From assembly GCA_023415825.1 (NCBI GenBank), contig JAEZJF010000012.1, positions 62,001-126,000 of the forward strand: a stretch of 64,000 nt of DNA, in the 5' to 3' direction. Made by a program: the position numbers and the translations under genes. This document shows positions 1 to 8,433 of this stretch, piece after piece. This DNA comes from Bacillota bacterium. GTDB lineage: Bacteria; Bacillota; Clostridia; DSM-8532. Under the pieces are notes generated by a model. That model searched no databases and was not told where the DNA came from. It saw only the letters and a list, made by a program, of their open reading frames with translations. The first letter of the stretch is position 1. Each line of letters starts with the position of its first letter.

Positions 1-630
1 TCTCTGATTACCGATGCCGGATACATCCTATGCAGTCATAACCATGGTGACCATCTTGATCCCGATACGGTAGTTCCGATGCTAATATCTAGTCCTGACG
101 CAAAGTTGGTGATACCTCCTGCTGCTGTTGCTTCTTTAAAAGCACTTGGGATTAAGGAAGAAAGGATCATTCCAGCAGGAGCCTGGGACCATATGAAACT
201 TGAGGGAATCGAAATTTTTGCGATACCGGGGAAACACAATGAATTTGATTTCGATCCGGTTACCGGTTACCCCTATGTAGGCTATATCATTGATTTCAAT
301 GACATAAGGGTCTATCATGCCGGAGATACGATTTATTATGAAGAATTGGAAGCACATTTAAAAAGCTTTGATATCGATATTGCACTTCTGCCCATAAATG
401 GGGGAGACCGGGATAGGGTGAGCCGAGGCTTCATGTCTAATCTTCAATTTTGGGAAGCTGCCGATCTTGCTGCCAAACTTAAAGTAAGAATGGTCATTCC
501 TACCCATTACGATATGTTTACCATCAATACCGAGAATGTTGAAAGATTTGAATATTACATGGACAGAAAATATCCAACGCTAAAATACACCATTCCCCAA
601 ATTGGCGAAGCAATAATTTATAAGAAATGA
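1..630 (+). CDS. MBL-fold metal-dependent hydrolase, UlaG-like (5' end outside window)
   Basis: The frame is open from base 1 with no start visible, so the N-terminus lies outside the window; 209 residues remain. The first 20 residues contain SHNHGDHLD, the HxHxDH metal site of metallo-beta-lactamase-fold hydrolases. Later come VYHAGDTIYY (further metal ligands, about residue 105) and IPTHYDMF near residue 168, in the order seen in UlaG-like lactonases and related hydrolases. Those enzymes open sugar-acid lactones or cut phosphoesters in the cytoplasm. The gene ends 14 bases before uxuA and is probably co-transcribed with it, which fits a lactone or sugar-acid substrate, but that role is inference. 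The fold is secure; the substrate is not. Confidence 0.8.
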   Translation, partial: SLITDAGYILCSHNHGDHLDPDTVVPMLISSPDAKLVIPPAAVASLKALGIKEERIIPAGAWDHMKLEGIEIFAIPGKHNEFDFDPVTGYPYVGYIIDFNDIRVYHAGDTIYYEELEAHLKSFDIDIALLPINGGDRDRVSRGFMSNLQFWEAADLAAKLKVRMVIPTHYDMFTINTENVERFEYYMDRKYPTLKYTIPQIGEAIIYKK

Positions 631-644
631 AGGGGGTACCATAC

Positions 645-1622
645 ATGAGACTAGCCATGGCTTACTTTTATGATCAACACGACATGAAGAAAGCTATTTC
701 CAAGCAATTGGGCGTGACAGAAGTCGTCACAAATGTTCCTAAGCAGCAGAACCTCCCGGAAAATAAAAACCCATGGGATTATGATGTCCTGCTGGAGAAG
801 AAAAACAGTTTTACGAAGGATGGCCTTAAGGTATCTGTTATTGAAGGCCCTACTATCCTTGACAAGGTAAAACTCGGGCTTCCTGGGCGCGATGAAGAAA
901 TCAATCATTTCTGTACATTAATTGAGAATTTAAGCAAACTGGATATCCGTACCATATGCTACAACTGGATGCCCGTCATAGGCTGGTTTCGTTCACGCAC
1001 CAATATCAAAACCCGTGGCGAAGCTATTGCAACCGGCTTTAATTTTGAGGATGTAAAGGATGCCCCTCTGACTTGGGCCGGTGAAGTAACCCAGCAGCAA
1101 ATGTGGTCAAATCTGGAGTACTTTCTCAAAGCAGTGGTTCCGGTTGCTGAGAAATATAAAGTAAAACTGGCAATTCATCCCGATGATCCACCCATACACG
1201 TACTAAAAGGAATAGGCAGGATACTTATTAATGCCGATGCGTTTAAACGCGTCATCGATTTGGTGCCAAGCGAATACAACGGGATTACGCTTTGTCAGGG
1301 GTCTTTTTCTGCCATGGGAGAGAACATTCCGGAAATGATACGCTATTTTGGAAAGAGAGAAAAAATATTTTTTGCACATTTCAGGGATATCCGGGGCAAT
1401 GCTCTTGATTTTCATGAGGTATTCCATGATGATGGCCAAACGGACATGTTTGAAGCTATGAAATGCTATAAAGAGGTGGGGTTTGACGGACCGATACGTC
1501 CCGACCATGTACCAACCATGGCAGGCGAAGATAATACGAATCCAAGCTACGGGATACTTGGGAATTTATTCGCTATTGGTTATATGAAAGGCTTAATCGA
1601 GGCTGTTGAAAAAACTGTTTAG
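645..1622 (+). CDS. uxuA: Mannonate dehydratase
   Basis: UxuA removes water from D-mannonate to give 2-keto-3-deoxygluconate in glucuronate breakdown (cytoplasm, metal-dependent TIM barrel). The 325-residue product carries recognisable UxuA blocks: CYNWMPVIGWFRSR around residue 105, LAIHPDDPP around 180, FAHFRDI around 240, RPDHVPTMAGE around 285 and the ending IGYMKGLIEA. It is a little short for the family (about 350-390). I place the start at the ATG preceded by AAGGGGG about 8 bases upstream; an ATG 18 bases earlier overlaps the previous stop and has no ribosome site. It lies between an MBL-fold hydrolase and a GH38-like gene in one apparent operon. It would serve the uronic acids released by the GH67 and GH88 enzymes further along. 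Confidence 0.93.
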   Translation: MRLAMAYFYDQHDMKKAISKQLGVTEVVTNVPKQQNLPENKNPWDYDVLLEKKNSFTKDGLKVSVIEGPTILDKVKLGLPGRDEEINHFCTLIENLSKLDIRTICYNWMPVIGWFRSRTNIKTRGEAIATGFNFEDVKDAPLTWAGEVTQQQMWSNLEYFLKAVVPVAEKYKVKLAIHPDDPPIHVLKGIGRILINADAFKRVIDLVPSEYNGITLCQGSFSAMGENIPEMIRYFGKREKIFFAHFRDIRGNALDFHEVFHDDGQTDMFEAMKCYKEVGFDGPIRPDHVPTMAGEDNTNPSYGILGNLFAIGYMKGLIEAVEKTV

Positions 1623-1668
1623 GAGATTCATAGGTATTGTGCAGACAGGCACACTTAAGGAGGAAACC

Positions 1669-4200
1669 ATGTTGTCAAGCAATGATAATCAGCCATTATT
1701 ACGCATATTAAGTTATGATCACGGAGGATATGTTGCCTGGGGTTGGTGGAAAGGCTGGGATGGCCCCGGAGGGCTAAAGGATTATATGCGCAAATCGGTC
1801 CACCGACTGGATCATTTTCCCAAATTAAAATGGGGATTTCACGTTGAGGGGGCTACATGGGATTGGGTGCTTGCAAATGATCCGGCCTTTGTGGAAGAAT
1901 TTAAGGAATGGGTTGATCATACATATGCCGGTCGTATCAGCTTATCTTCGGGTGGTTATGGTCAGCCGCTATCCTGTACTATTGGAGAAGAAGCCAATAT
2001 CAGGCACCTGACCTATGATAGCGAGGCTTATGATAAGCTGGGCTATCGGATTAATATCTATATGCAGAATGAACACGGATTCTTTCCTCAATTGCCTCAG
2101 ATTCTGAAGCAAATAGGAATTGATAAGGCGATTATGCGAACAGTTTGGGGGATGTATGGGATTAATCCGGAAATTAATGCATCAAAAGTGCGCTGGCGCT
2201 CACCTGAGGGTACATGGGTAGAGACCATTCCTACCTATATCGGGGGAAACCGCGGCCTGGGGAAAAACACCTGGGATACCCGGATTATTATCGGACTGGA
2301 GGGGTACATTGATTTTGAGCCCTTCCGCAGGCATTTTCTTGAGCAAGGAGTAAGCCATCCGATAGCAGTCAGGATCGACGATTATCCGCTTCCAAGAGAT
2401 ACTGACGGCAGCGGAGGCTTTGATCGATTCTGCTCGTATTCCGATATGCCGGGCTATCGCTGGGTTACAGGGGAAGAAGCCTTCGATGAGATACCAATGG
2501 ATGATGTTTATTTGGATACTGTTATAGATGATTATCCAATTCAGATGCCATGGGGCTTCCAAGGCAATCTATTCTGGAACTTATCCCGTCAGGCTGAGAA
2601 TTCAATACTCACCGCTGAAAGGCTTGCGGCAATAAGCTCGATATATAAAGGAGCCTCTTGGGAAGAGTTCATTGATCGGGCGTGGAAGAAGCTCCTGATT
2701 GCACAGCACCATGATGTCAACATTTGCGGCGTTTCCAGCGGCGGCGAATATGGCCTGCTCATGCTGGACGTAGCCAAGGATTTCTATGGTGAAGCCATTT
2801 CGCTGGCCAATACAGTCATTCAAGCCTCTATAAGGGCTATACTGAGCAATTTCAGCAACCTGCCTTCTGATAGAGCTATCATAGCCTTTAATCCACTCAA
2901 TTGGAGCCGAAATGATGTTGTTTCTGTGCGTGTAAAGTCTGACTTAAAGAAGATACCTAAGGGCTTCAGAATTACCCATGACGGCAAGCCGGTGGAATTT
3001 CAGATTGTGGATACTGAAACTGCCCCCGGCGGATATATTAACTGGACAACGCTTGCCATAAGGCTCCAAATGGAACCGTTAAGCTTTATCCTGATGAATC
3101 TGGATTTTTCTTATGAGGAGCTGGAGCCTGTTTTAGCTATGGGAATAACTGAGACAGCTAAGGCGATAGCTGTGTCCACTGACTGGGGAAAGGTTACTCT
3201 TAATCGGCTAACAGGAGAATGCATCGCCTATGATTTGCAGGATAAGGCGCTATTAATGCCCGATGCGCAAAATGGTATATTTACAGCGGTTGTCAATGAT
3301 GAACCCTGCATATCAATTCCTGAGAGCATCACTGTTGAGGAGAATGGCCCCGTCTTCTCGGTAATCAGGACTACTGGCAAAATAGGATCTCTTTCATTCA
3401 TCTCAGATGTAAAAATTAATAAATATGAAAAGCGTCTTGATTTTAAAACAACCGTGGATGTCCATGGAGAAACAGTCGGCGAATCAAGTATACCTTCGGA
3501 GTGGGATGGTAAAGATGAGCCGGTTGTTCAAGAGAAAAAGCTTATGGTTCATTTTACACCGGCTTTAACCGGGCCTATAACAACCATGCAGGACTTCCCG
3601 TTTACTGTCGGAGAAACACAAAATCGTCATATCAATGCCGGTTATTGGGTGGATGTTTCTGATGATGAACAGGGAATGACCTTTGCTAACCGGGGGACAA
3701 TGGGTTACATTCGAAATTGCCCAACACTGAGCAATATCCTGTTATATAGCGGAAAATATTCCTGGGGACAGGTTCAGGCCTTCCTAGAAGGCAGCTATGC
3801 TCTGGAGTATAGTATCAGTTTTCATCAGGGGAATTATCAGGAAGGAAAAGCTCATCAAATCGGGCTGGAATATAATCTGCCATTAGTAGGATTCTCTGAA
3901 TCTCCCCGTGGAGGAATATTAAGTCCGGAAGAAGCCAGACTTTCCATTGTGGAAGCGACAGGCGGGAAACCATGCCCAAATTTAATCGTCTCCGCGTTAT
4001 ATACGCGCAATTCCCAACATTATCTGCGTTTATACGAATATCTTGGTAAACCATCAACAGAAATAAAGTTTACTTGGGCAAACAAAGAGCTTCAATTCTA
4101 TCCGGTGAATCTGCTACATGAAGAGGATTCTGATATTATGGATTCAGTTGAGATTCCGGCAAATGGTATTAGGACGTTCCGATTACTGATTGATAAATAA
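1669..4200 (+). CDS. Divergent GH38-like glycoside hydrolase (alpha-mannosidase family fold)
   Basis: An 843-residue protein with no signal peptide, so cytoplasmic. The region around LPQILKQIGIDKAIMRT (about residues 143-160) and LLIAQHHDVNICG (about 343-355) resembles the N-terminal catalytic and middle domains of GH38 alpha-mannosidases, and the rest resembles their large C-terminal beta domain. It departs from the family at key places: the N-terminal HxHxD metal motif reads YDHGGYVAW, and the segment normally holding the nucleophile Asp reads QNEHGFFPQ. It could be an active enzyme with altered chemistry or specificity. The start is the ATG after AAGGAGGAAACC; an earlier in-frame ATG inside uxuA has no such site. 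The uxuA context suggests a uronate- or mannose-containing substrate, which is inference. Confidence 0.72.
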   Translation: MLSSNDNQPLLRILSYDHGGYVAWGWWKGWDGPGGLKDYMRKSVHRLDHFPKLKWGFHVEGATWDWVLANDPAFVEEFKEWVDHTYAGRISLSSGGYGQPLSCTIGEEANIRHLTYDSEAYDKLGYRINIYMQNEHGFFPQLPQILKQIGIDKAIMRTVWGMYGINPEINASKVRWRSPEGTWVETIPTYIGGNRGLGKNTWDTRIIIGLEGYIDFEPFRRHFLEQGVSHPIAVRIDDYPLPRDTDGSGGFDRFCSYSDMPGYRWVTGEEAFDEIPMDDVYLDTVIDDYPIQMPWGFQGNLFWNLSRQAENSILTAERLAAISSIYKGASWEEFIDRAWKKLLIAQHHDVNICGVSSGGEYGLLMLDVAKDFYGEAISLANTVIQASIRAILSNFSNLPSDRAIIAFNPLNWSRNDVVSVRVKSDLKKIPKGFRITHDGKPVEFQIVDTETAPGGYINWTTLAIRLQMEPLSFILMNLDFSYEELEPVLAMGITETAKAIAVSTDWGKVTLNRLTGECIAYDLQDKALLMPDAQNGIFTAVVNDEPCISIPESITVEENGPVFSVIRTTGKIGSLSFISDVKINKYEKRLDFKTTVDVHGETVGESSIPSEWDGKDEPVVQEKKLMVHFTPALTGPITTMQDFPFTVGETQNRHINAGYWVDVSDDEQGMTFANRGTMGYIRNCPTLSNILLYSGKYSWGQVQAFLEGSYALEYSISFHQGNYQEGKAHQIGLEYNLPLVGFSESPRGGILSPEEARLSIVEATGGKPCPNLIVSALYTRNSQHYLRLYEYLGKPSTEIKFTWANKELQFYPVNLLHEEDSDIMDSVEIPANGIRTFRLLIDK

Positions 4201-4230
4201 GGAGGGCCACAGAATAGACCTATCATCCGA

Positions 4231-4264
4231 GCCGTTAAATGGGTTATCCATTTAGCGGCTTTTT
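4231..4264 (+). terminator. Rho-independent terminator after the uxuA operon
   Basis: A 12-bp stem with one G-T pair (GCCGTTAAATGG / CCATTTAGCGGC), a short GTTAT-type loop and a T run directly after it, 30 bases past the GH38-like stop codon. Confidence 0.9.
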
Positions 4265-4288
4265 AGCTAACGGGAGACTATCTTCTTA

Positions 4289-4318
4289 TTGTATGATTGT
4301 GTAATTATATGATAATAT
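4289..4318 (+). promoter_or_regulatory. Putative promoter of radC
   Basis: TTGTAT and TAATAT are separated by 18 bases, and TGA just before the -10 makes an extended -10 element. It lies between the upstream terminator and radC, where a promoter is needed. The -35 is imperfect. Confidence 0.45.
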
Positions 4319-4380
4319 TAACAGGTAAAATATTGTTAACGCTAAAGCTTCTGATTTTTTTAATTGAAAGGATGAATATC

Positions 4381-5073
4381 ATGGCTGATGCCGCTATCCA
4401 TGGCGGACACCGCAATAGAGTCAAAGAAAGATATCTGGATGAAGGCTTGGATGGTTTTCAGGACCATGAAATCGTTGAATTTCTGTTATTTTATTGCATC
4501 CCCATGAAGGATACCAATGAATTGGCCCACCGCATGATAAAAGAATTTGGTAATCTTCATGACCTTTTGGAGGCCGATCCCAGAGATATCGCCAGGCGTT
4601 GTGATATTAGTCTGAATACGGCGATCCTGGTTTCTCTTATAGCGCCCCTGTCCCGCAGATATTTAAAACAGAAATGGGGCGACCGACCTGTAGTAAATTC
4701 CTCTTCAAAAGCCGGTAATTATGCCATGACACTTTTTGCCGGACGCATATATGAATGCTTCTTTGTTATCTGTCTCGATTCTCAAAACCGCGTAAACCAT
4801 GCTGCATTGGTCCATGAAGGAACCATCAATGAGGCGCCGGTTTATCCAAGGCTTATTGTGGAAACAGCTCTCCGCCATAAGGCCAACAGTATCATTCTCT
4901 CCCATAATCATCCGGGAGGCAGCCTTAAGGCCTCCAATGCTGATATTGACGTTACTCGAAAAATATGTCAGGCCATGAAGCCCATCTCCGTTCATGTGGT
5001 TGATCACATCATTGTGGCGGGCGACCATTATGTCAGCTTCGCAGAGCAGGGCTTAATGGAAACCCTGATTTGA
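4381..5073 (+). CDS. radC: RadC/JAB-domain family protein
   Basis: 230 residues. The N-terminal half (GHRNRVKERYLDEGLDGFQD, then HEIVEFLLFYCIPMKDTN) is the helix-hairpin-helix-type segment of RadC proteins. The C-terminal half holds the JAB1/MPN metalloprotease-like site SHNHPGG followed by S..D (about residues 176-190). Despite the historical DNA-repair name, the biochemical role of the family is not settled. The start is the ATG after GAAAGGATGAATATC; earlier in-frame ATGs at 4297 and 4372 have no well-placed ribosome site. It stands alone, with its own putative promoter and a downstream terminator. Confidence 0.88.
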   Translation: MADAAIHGGHRNRVKERYLDEGLDGFQDHEIVEFLLFYCIPMKDTNELAHRMIKEFGNLHDLLEADPRDIARRCDISLNTAILVSLIAPLSRRYLKQKWGDRPVVNSSSKAGNYAMTLFAGRIYECFFVICLDSQNRVNHAALVHEGTINEAPVYPRLIVETALRHKANSIILSHNHPGGSLKASNADIDVTRKICQAMKPISVHVVDHIIVAGDHYVSFAEQGLMETLI

Positions 5074-5212
5074 TGCCCTTCTTGTCGAACGGTTGGATCG
5101 TCAGCCCTACTTGGAATGGGACTAAATACCTATTCGTCATTTTAACTAAACTTGAAAACGCGTCGCTTTATGTCGCGCTTTTTTCTTTTTGTTAATTCTT
5201 TGTCGATGATTG

Positions 5213-5248
5213 ACGCTGTTTTTGCAAATAAGCTAAAAGCGTTTTTTA
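5213..5248 (+). terminator. Possible terminator in the radC-nrdD gap
   Basis: ACGCTGTTTT can pair with AAAAGCGT across an 11-13 base loop, followed by TTTTTT. The stem is AT-rich with one bulge. In the 420-base gap 5074-5493 I otherwise see only the NrdR and promoter sites; a 71-codon open frame at 5152-5367 has no ribosome site or family resemblance. Confidence 0.45.
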
Positions 5249-5284
5249 ATGAGAGTTTCCGGCATTTTGTCCAACCTCTGCAAA

Positions 5285-5300
5285 ACACAATATGTCGTAT
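5285..5300 (+). promoter_or_regulatory. Possible second, weaker NrdR box
   Basis: ACACAATATGTCGTAT matches 14 of 16 positions of the NrdR consensus ACACWATATVTWGTGT. It lies 134 bases upstream of the good box, much farther than the usual pair spacing, so it may be chance. Confidence 0.35.
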
Positions 5301-5415
5301 GCATGTCATTACAATTTATCAAAATGTGGCGTGGCACTCAACGATTACAGGGGTCTCAAACCCTTAATAATACTAAGTTCCGTCATTTTGCACAAAAAAA
5401 CAGGCAAATCATGGA

Positions 5416-5444
5416 TTGACACTATATATTGTGTATGATAATAT
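5416..5444 (+). promoter_or_regulatory. nrdDG promoter
   Basis: A perfect -35 TTGACA (5416-5421), a 17-base spacer and TAATAT (5439-5444) with TGA directly before it (extended -10). The NrdR box lies across the -35 and the spacer, a layout that blocks RNA polymerase when the repressor binds. Confidence 0.8.
5419..5434 (+). promoter_or_regulatory. NrdR box
   Basis: ACACTATATATTGTGT is a perfect match to the NrdR operator consensus and is itself palindromic. NrdR is the ATP/dATP-sensing repressor of ribonucleotide reductase genes. Its position over the nrdD promoter implies dATP-dependent repression of this operon. Confidence 0.9.
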
Positions 5445-5493
5445 TGTTGACGTCGAGATGTTGATATTTTACCGAAGCAGGAGGCAATCTGCA

Positions 5494-7584
5494 ATGATTG
5501 AGAAGATACGAAAGAGAGACGGAAGTATTGAGGAATTTGCGCCTGAGAAAATTACATCTGCTATATTCAAAGCAGCAGCTGCCTGTGGAGGAAACGATTT
5601 TAGCCTGGCTCAACAACTAAGTAACAAGGTTGTAGAGATGGCAAGCGAAAAATACAAAGGAAAAATACCCGAGGTTGAGCAAATCCAGGACCTCGTGGAG
5701 TACGTACTTATTGAGAACGGTCATTCAAAAACAGCCAAGGCCTTCATCTTGTATCGTGAGAAACGAAAGAGCGCCAGAGAAATGAATGCTCTTATTGGTG
5801 CCACCATTAATATGTTTGGGGACTATTTAGGAGACAAGGACTGGAAGATACAGGAGAATGCCAACACACAAAAGAGCGTTAACGGCCTGAATAATTACAT
5901 CCGAGAAATCTTCACCAAAAATTATTGGCTTCATGAGATCTACCCTGCGGAGGTTCGTACCGCTCATGAAAGCGGCGATTGCCACATTCACGATATGGGC
6001 TTTTTTGGCGCTTATTGCGCAGGATGGGATTTAAGACAGCTTCTTTTTGACGGTTTTGGAGGCGTTCCCGGGAAAGTGGAGAGCAAACCTGCCAAGCATT
6101 TAAGAAGCTTTCTTGGCCAGATCGTCAACTCTACCTTTACAACCCAGGGAGAGCTGGCTGGGGCACAGGCTTGGTCAAGCTTTGATACTTATTGTGCGCC
6201 ATTTATCCGCTATGACAATCTGACCTATGCACAGGTGAAGCAATGTATTCAGGAATTTGTCTTTAATATTAATGTTCCAACTCGAGTCGGCTTCCAATGC
6301 CCCTTTTCCAATTTAACCTTCGATATAAAGGTTCCTAGAACCCTTAAGGATGAGCCTGTTGTATGCGGAGGCCAATACACCAATGACAAATATGGAGACT
6401 TCCAAGCGGAAATGGACATCCTTAACAAGGCTTTTTGTGAAGTGATGCTTGAAGGGGATGCCAAAGGGCGTGTTTTCACCTTCCCGATTCCTACTCTTAA
6501 TATTACAAGAGAGTTTGATTGGGATAGCCCCGCCGTTGAAGGCTTTATGAAGATTACCTGCAAATATGGGATTCCATACTTTGCAAATTACATTAATTCC
6601 GATCTTTCTCCTGAGGACGCGATTTCCATGTGTTGCAGGCTCCGCCTTAACACCTCCGAGCTCAGGAAAAGAGGCGGGGGCTTATTTGGAAGTAACCCCC
6701 TGACCGGATCCGTTGGTGTTTTCACCATTAATCTGCCAAGAATCGGGTATTTGAGTTCCACGAAAGAAGAATTTAAAGCAAGACTTTATGAAATGGCAAA
6801 GATAGGAAAAACCTCCCTTGAAATCAAAAGAAAAATTATTGAACAACAATCGGAAAAGGGGCTTTATCCTTATACGACACATTATCTCAGAAATGTTAAA
6901 CAAAGAACGGGGTCCTATTGGTATAATCATTTCGCCACCATTGGCATTGTGGGCATGAATGAGGCTCTGCTTAACTTTATGGGCAAGGATATCACCACCC
7001 GGGAAGGCCAGCAGTTTGCTGTTGAAATCATGAATTATCTTCGCGATGTTATGGTGGAATTCCAGGAGGAAACAGGAAATGTTTATAACCTGGAAGCAAC
7101 CCCTGCAGAAGGTACTTCGTACCGGCTTGCAAAGCTTGATAAGCAGCGTTACCCGGATATCATCACTGCAGGGTTTGATATACCCTATTACACCAACTCC
7201 ACTCAGCTTCCTGTTGGCTTTACCGACGACATATTTGAGTGCATCGAGCTTCAGGATGATTTACAATCCCTTTATACAGGCGGTACCGTCCAGCATCTCT
7301 ATCTAGGTGAGAGCATCAAAGAATCCGAGGTATGTAAGAATCTCATCAGAAGAATATTCGAGCGCTATAAGATGCCCTATATCACAATTACGCCGACCTT
7401 CTCCATCTGCAATACCCATGGCTACATCCAGGGCGAACATTATGAGTGTCCCACATGCGGTGCGCAAACAGAAGTTTGGTCAAGGGTTGTCGGCTATTTG
7501 AGGCCTGTGGCTAATTATAACAAGGGCAAAAAAGAAGAGTTTGCCACGCGTAAGGATTTTGTTGTAAAAGATCAGGTAGGATAG
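5494..7584 (+). CDS. nrdD: Anaerobic ribonucleoside-triphosphate reductase (class III)
   Basis: Reduces ribonucleoside triphosphates to deoxyribonucleotides without oxygen, using a glycyl radical. The 696-residue product begins with an ATP-cone (IRKRDGSIEEFAPEKI...), the allosteric nucleotide site. The long barrel contains FTTQGELAGAQAWS and the C-terminus has a CxxC zinc pair (ECPTCG) and the radical loop RVVGYLRPV, with Gly667 as the expected radical residue. The start is the ATG after GCAGGAGG; upstream in-frame codons overlap the promoter and NrdR box and are rejected. nrdG follows 16 bases later. This gene signals growth without oxygen. Confidence 0.97.
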   Translation: MIEKIRKRDGSIEEFAPEKITSAIFKAAAACGGNDFSLAQQLSNKVVEMASEKYKGKIPEVEQIQDLVEYVLIENGHSKTAKAFILYREKRKSAREMNALIGATINMFGDYLGDKDWKIQENANTQKSVNGLNNYIREIFTKNYWLHEIYPAEVRTAHESGDCHIHDMGFFGAYCAGWDLRQLLFDGFGGVPGKVESKPAKHLRSFLGQIVNSTFTTQGELAGAQAWSSFDTYCAPFIRYDNLTYAQVKQCIQEFVFNINVPTRVGFQCPFSNLTFDIKVPRTLKDEPVVCGGQYTNDKYGDFQAEMDILNKAFCEVMLEGDAKGRVFTFPIPTLNITREFDWDSPAVEGFMKITCKYGIPYFANYINSDLSPEDAISMCCRLRLNTSELRKRGGGLFGSNPLTGSVGVFTINLPRIGYLSSTKEEFKARLYEMAKIGKTSLEIKRKIIEQQSEKGLYPYTTHYLRNVKQRTGSYWYNHFATIGIVGMNEALLNFMGKDITTREGQQFAVEIMNYLRDVMVEFQEETGNVYNLEATPAEGTSYRLAKLDKQRYPDIITAGFDIPYYTNSTQLPVGFTDDIFECIELQDDLQSLYTGGTVQHLYLGESIKESEVCKNLIRRIFERYKMPYITITPTFSICNTHGYIQGEHYECPTCGAQTEVWSRVVGYLRPVANYNKGKKEEFATRKDFVVKDQVG

Positions 7585-7600
7585 GGCGGATGAGATACAT

Positions 7601-8302
7601 ATGAAAATTGCCGGCTTGCAGAAGAATTCTATGGTGGATTTTCCGGGGAAAATCTCAGCAGTGGTGTTCACACAGGGCTGCAATATGAATTGTGGGTATT
7701 GTCACAATCGGCGTCTTATTGGTCAGTGCGCTCAACAGGATTTTGTTGAAGTTGAGGATGTTCTGGTCTTTTTAGAAAAACGCCGGGGTCTTCTAGATGG
7801 CGTCGTGGTATCTGGTGGAGAGCCCACTTTACAAAAAGACTTAATACCCTTTTTTGAAAAGGTTCGAACTATGGGGTATTTGACAAAGCTCGATACCAAT
7901 GGTACAAATCCGGGACTTTTAAAACAGCTTATTCAAAGCCAGCTATTGGATTATGTAGCCATGGATGTTAAAGCGCCTTTATGTAAATACCGTCAGGTAT
8001 GCTGTTCAATGGTGGATACCCAAGAGATTCAGGAGAGTATAGATGCTTTGAAAGAGGGAAGGGTTGAATACGAATTTCGCACTACCTTCACCCCTGAGCT
8101 TTGTGATGAGGATCTTGTGGATATCACCAGAACCATAAGCGGCGCAAGGCGTTATGTGCTTCAACAATATAAAGAAGTGGATAAAAGCGAAGGAATCTAC
8201 ACAGGAGTAATTGAAAGAAGAAATCTTCTTGAGGTTATTACTGAAGAGATAAAGAAGAGCGTAGGTGCTTTGCAATTTCGCGGTGAATTTGGTATAATAT
8301 AA
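7601..8302 (+). CDS. nrdG: Anaerobic ribonucleotide reductase activating protein (radical SAM)
   Basis: A radical-SAM enzyme that makes the glycyl radical on NrdD. The CxxxCxxC cluster is Cys27-Cys31-Cys34 (CNMNCGYC), preceded by the family opening GLQKNSMVDFPGKI and followed by VVSGGEPTLQ. The 233-residue length matches the longer NrdG subgroup found in Clostridia and archaea. It lies directly behind nrdD, so it shares the NrdR-controlled promoter. The ribosome site is only fair (GGGCGGA). The promoter of the next gene is embedded in its last 33 bases. Confidence 0.94.
   Translation: MKIAGLQKNSMVDFPGKISAVVFTQGCNMNCGYCHNRRLIGQCAQQDFVEVEDVLVFLEKRRGLLDGVVVSGGEPTLQKDLIPFFEKVRTMGYLTKLDTNGTNPGLLKQLIQSQLLDYVAMDVKAPLCKYRQVCCSMVDTQEIQESIDALKEGRVEYEFRTTFTPELCDEDLVDITRTISGARRYVLQQYKEVDKSEGIYTGVIERRNLLEVITEEIKKSVGALQFRGEFGII
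8270..8298 (+). promoter_or_regulatory. Promoter of the M16 peptidase gene, inside the end of nrdG
   Basis: TTGCAA, exactly 17 bases, then a perfect TATAAT. Transcription would start near 8305, just past the nrdG stop, giving a leader of about 130 bases. Confidence 0.75.
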
Positions 8303-8331
8303 AAAGATAGAGAGAAATGAGAGATCATTAA

Positions 8332-8355
8332 GAACGACGGGGCATCCCGTCGTTC
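8332..8355 (+). repeat. Perfect 10-bp hairpin in the M16 gene leader
   Basis: GAACGACGGG and CCCGTCGTTC flank a four-base loop. No T run follows, so it is not a standard terminator. It would lie in the 5' leader of the peptidase mRNA and at the 3' end of any nrdG read-through. Confidence 0.7.
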
Positions 8356-8433
8356 ATTGTATCAATTTACGGGTCGAGACTTGTGGCGCGCTGCCATAGG
8401 AACAACACCCCATTATTTAAGGTGGGTTTGATT

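Noticed and set aside
5152..5367. 71-codon open frame in the radC-nrdD gap
   Set aside because: No ribosome site, no recognisable domain, AT-biased composition, and it overlaps a possible terminator.
8383..8433. GTG start for the M16 peptidase
   Set aside because: The 17 extra residues do not fit the family start, and a good AAGGTGGG site points to the TTG at 8434.
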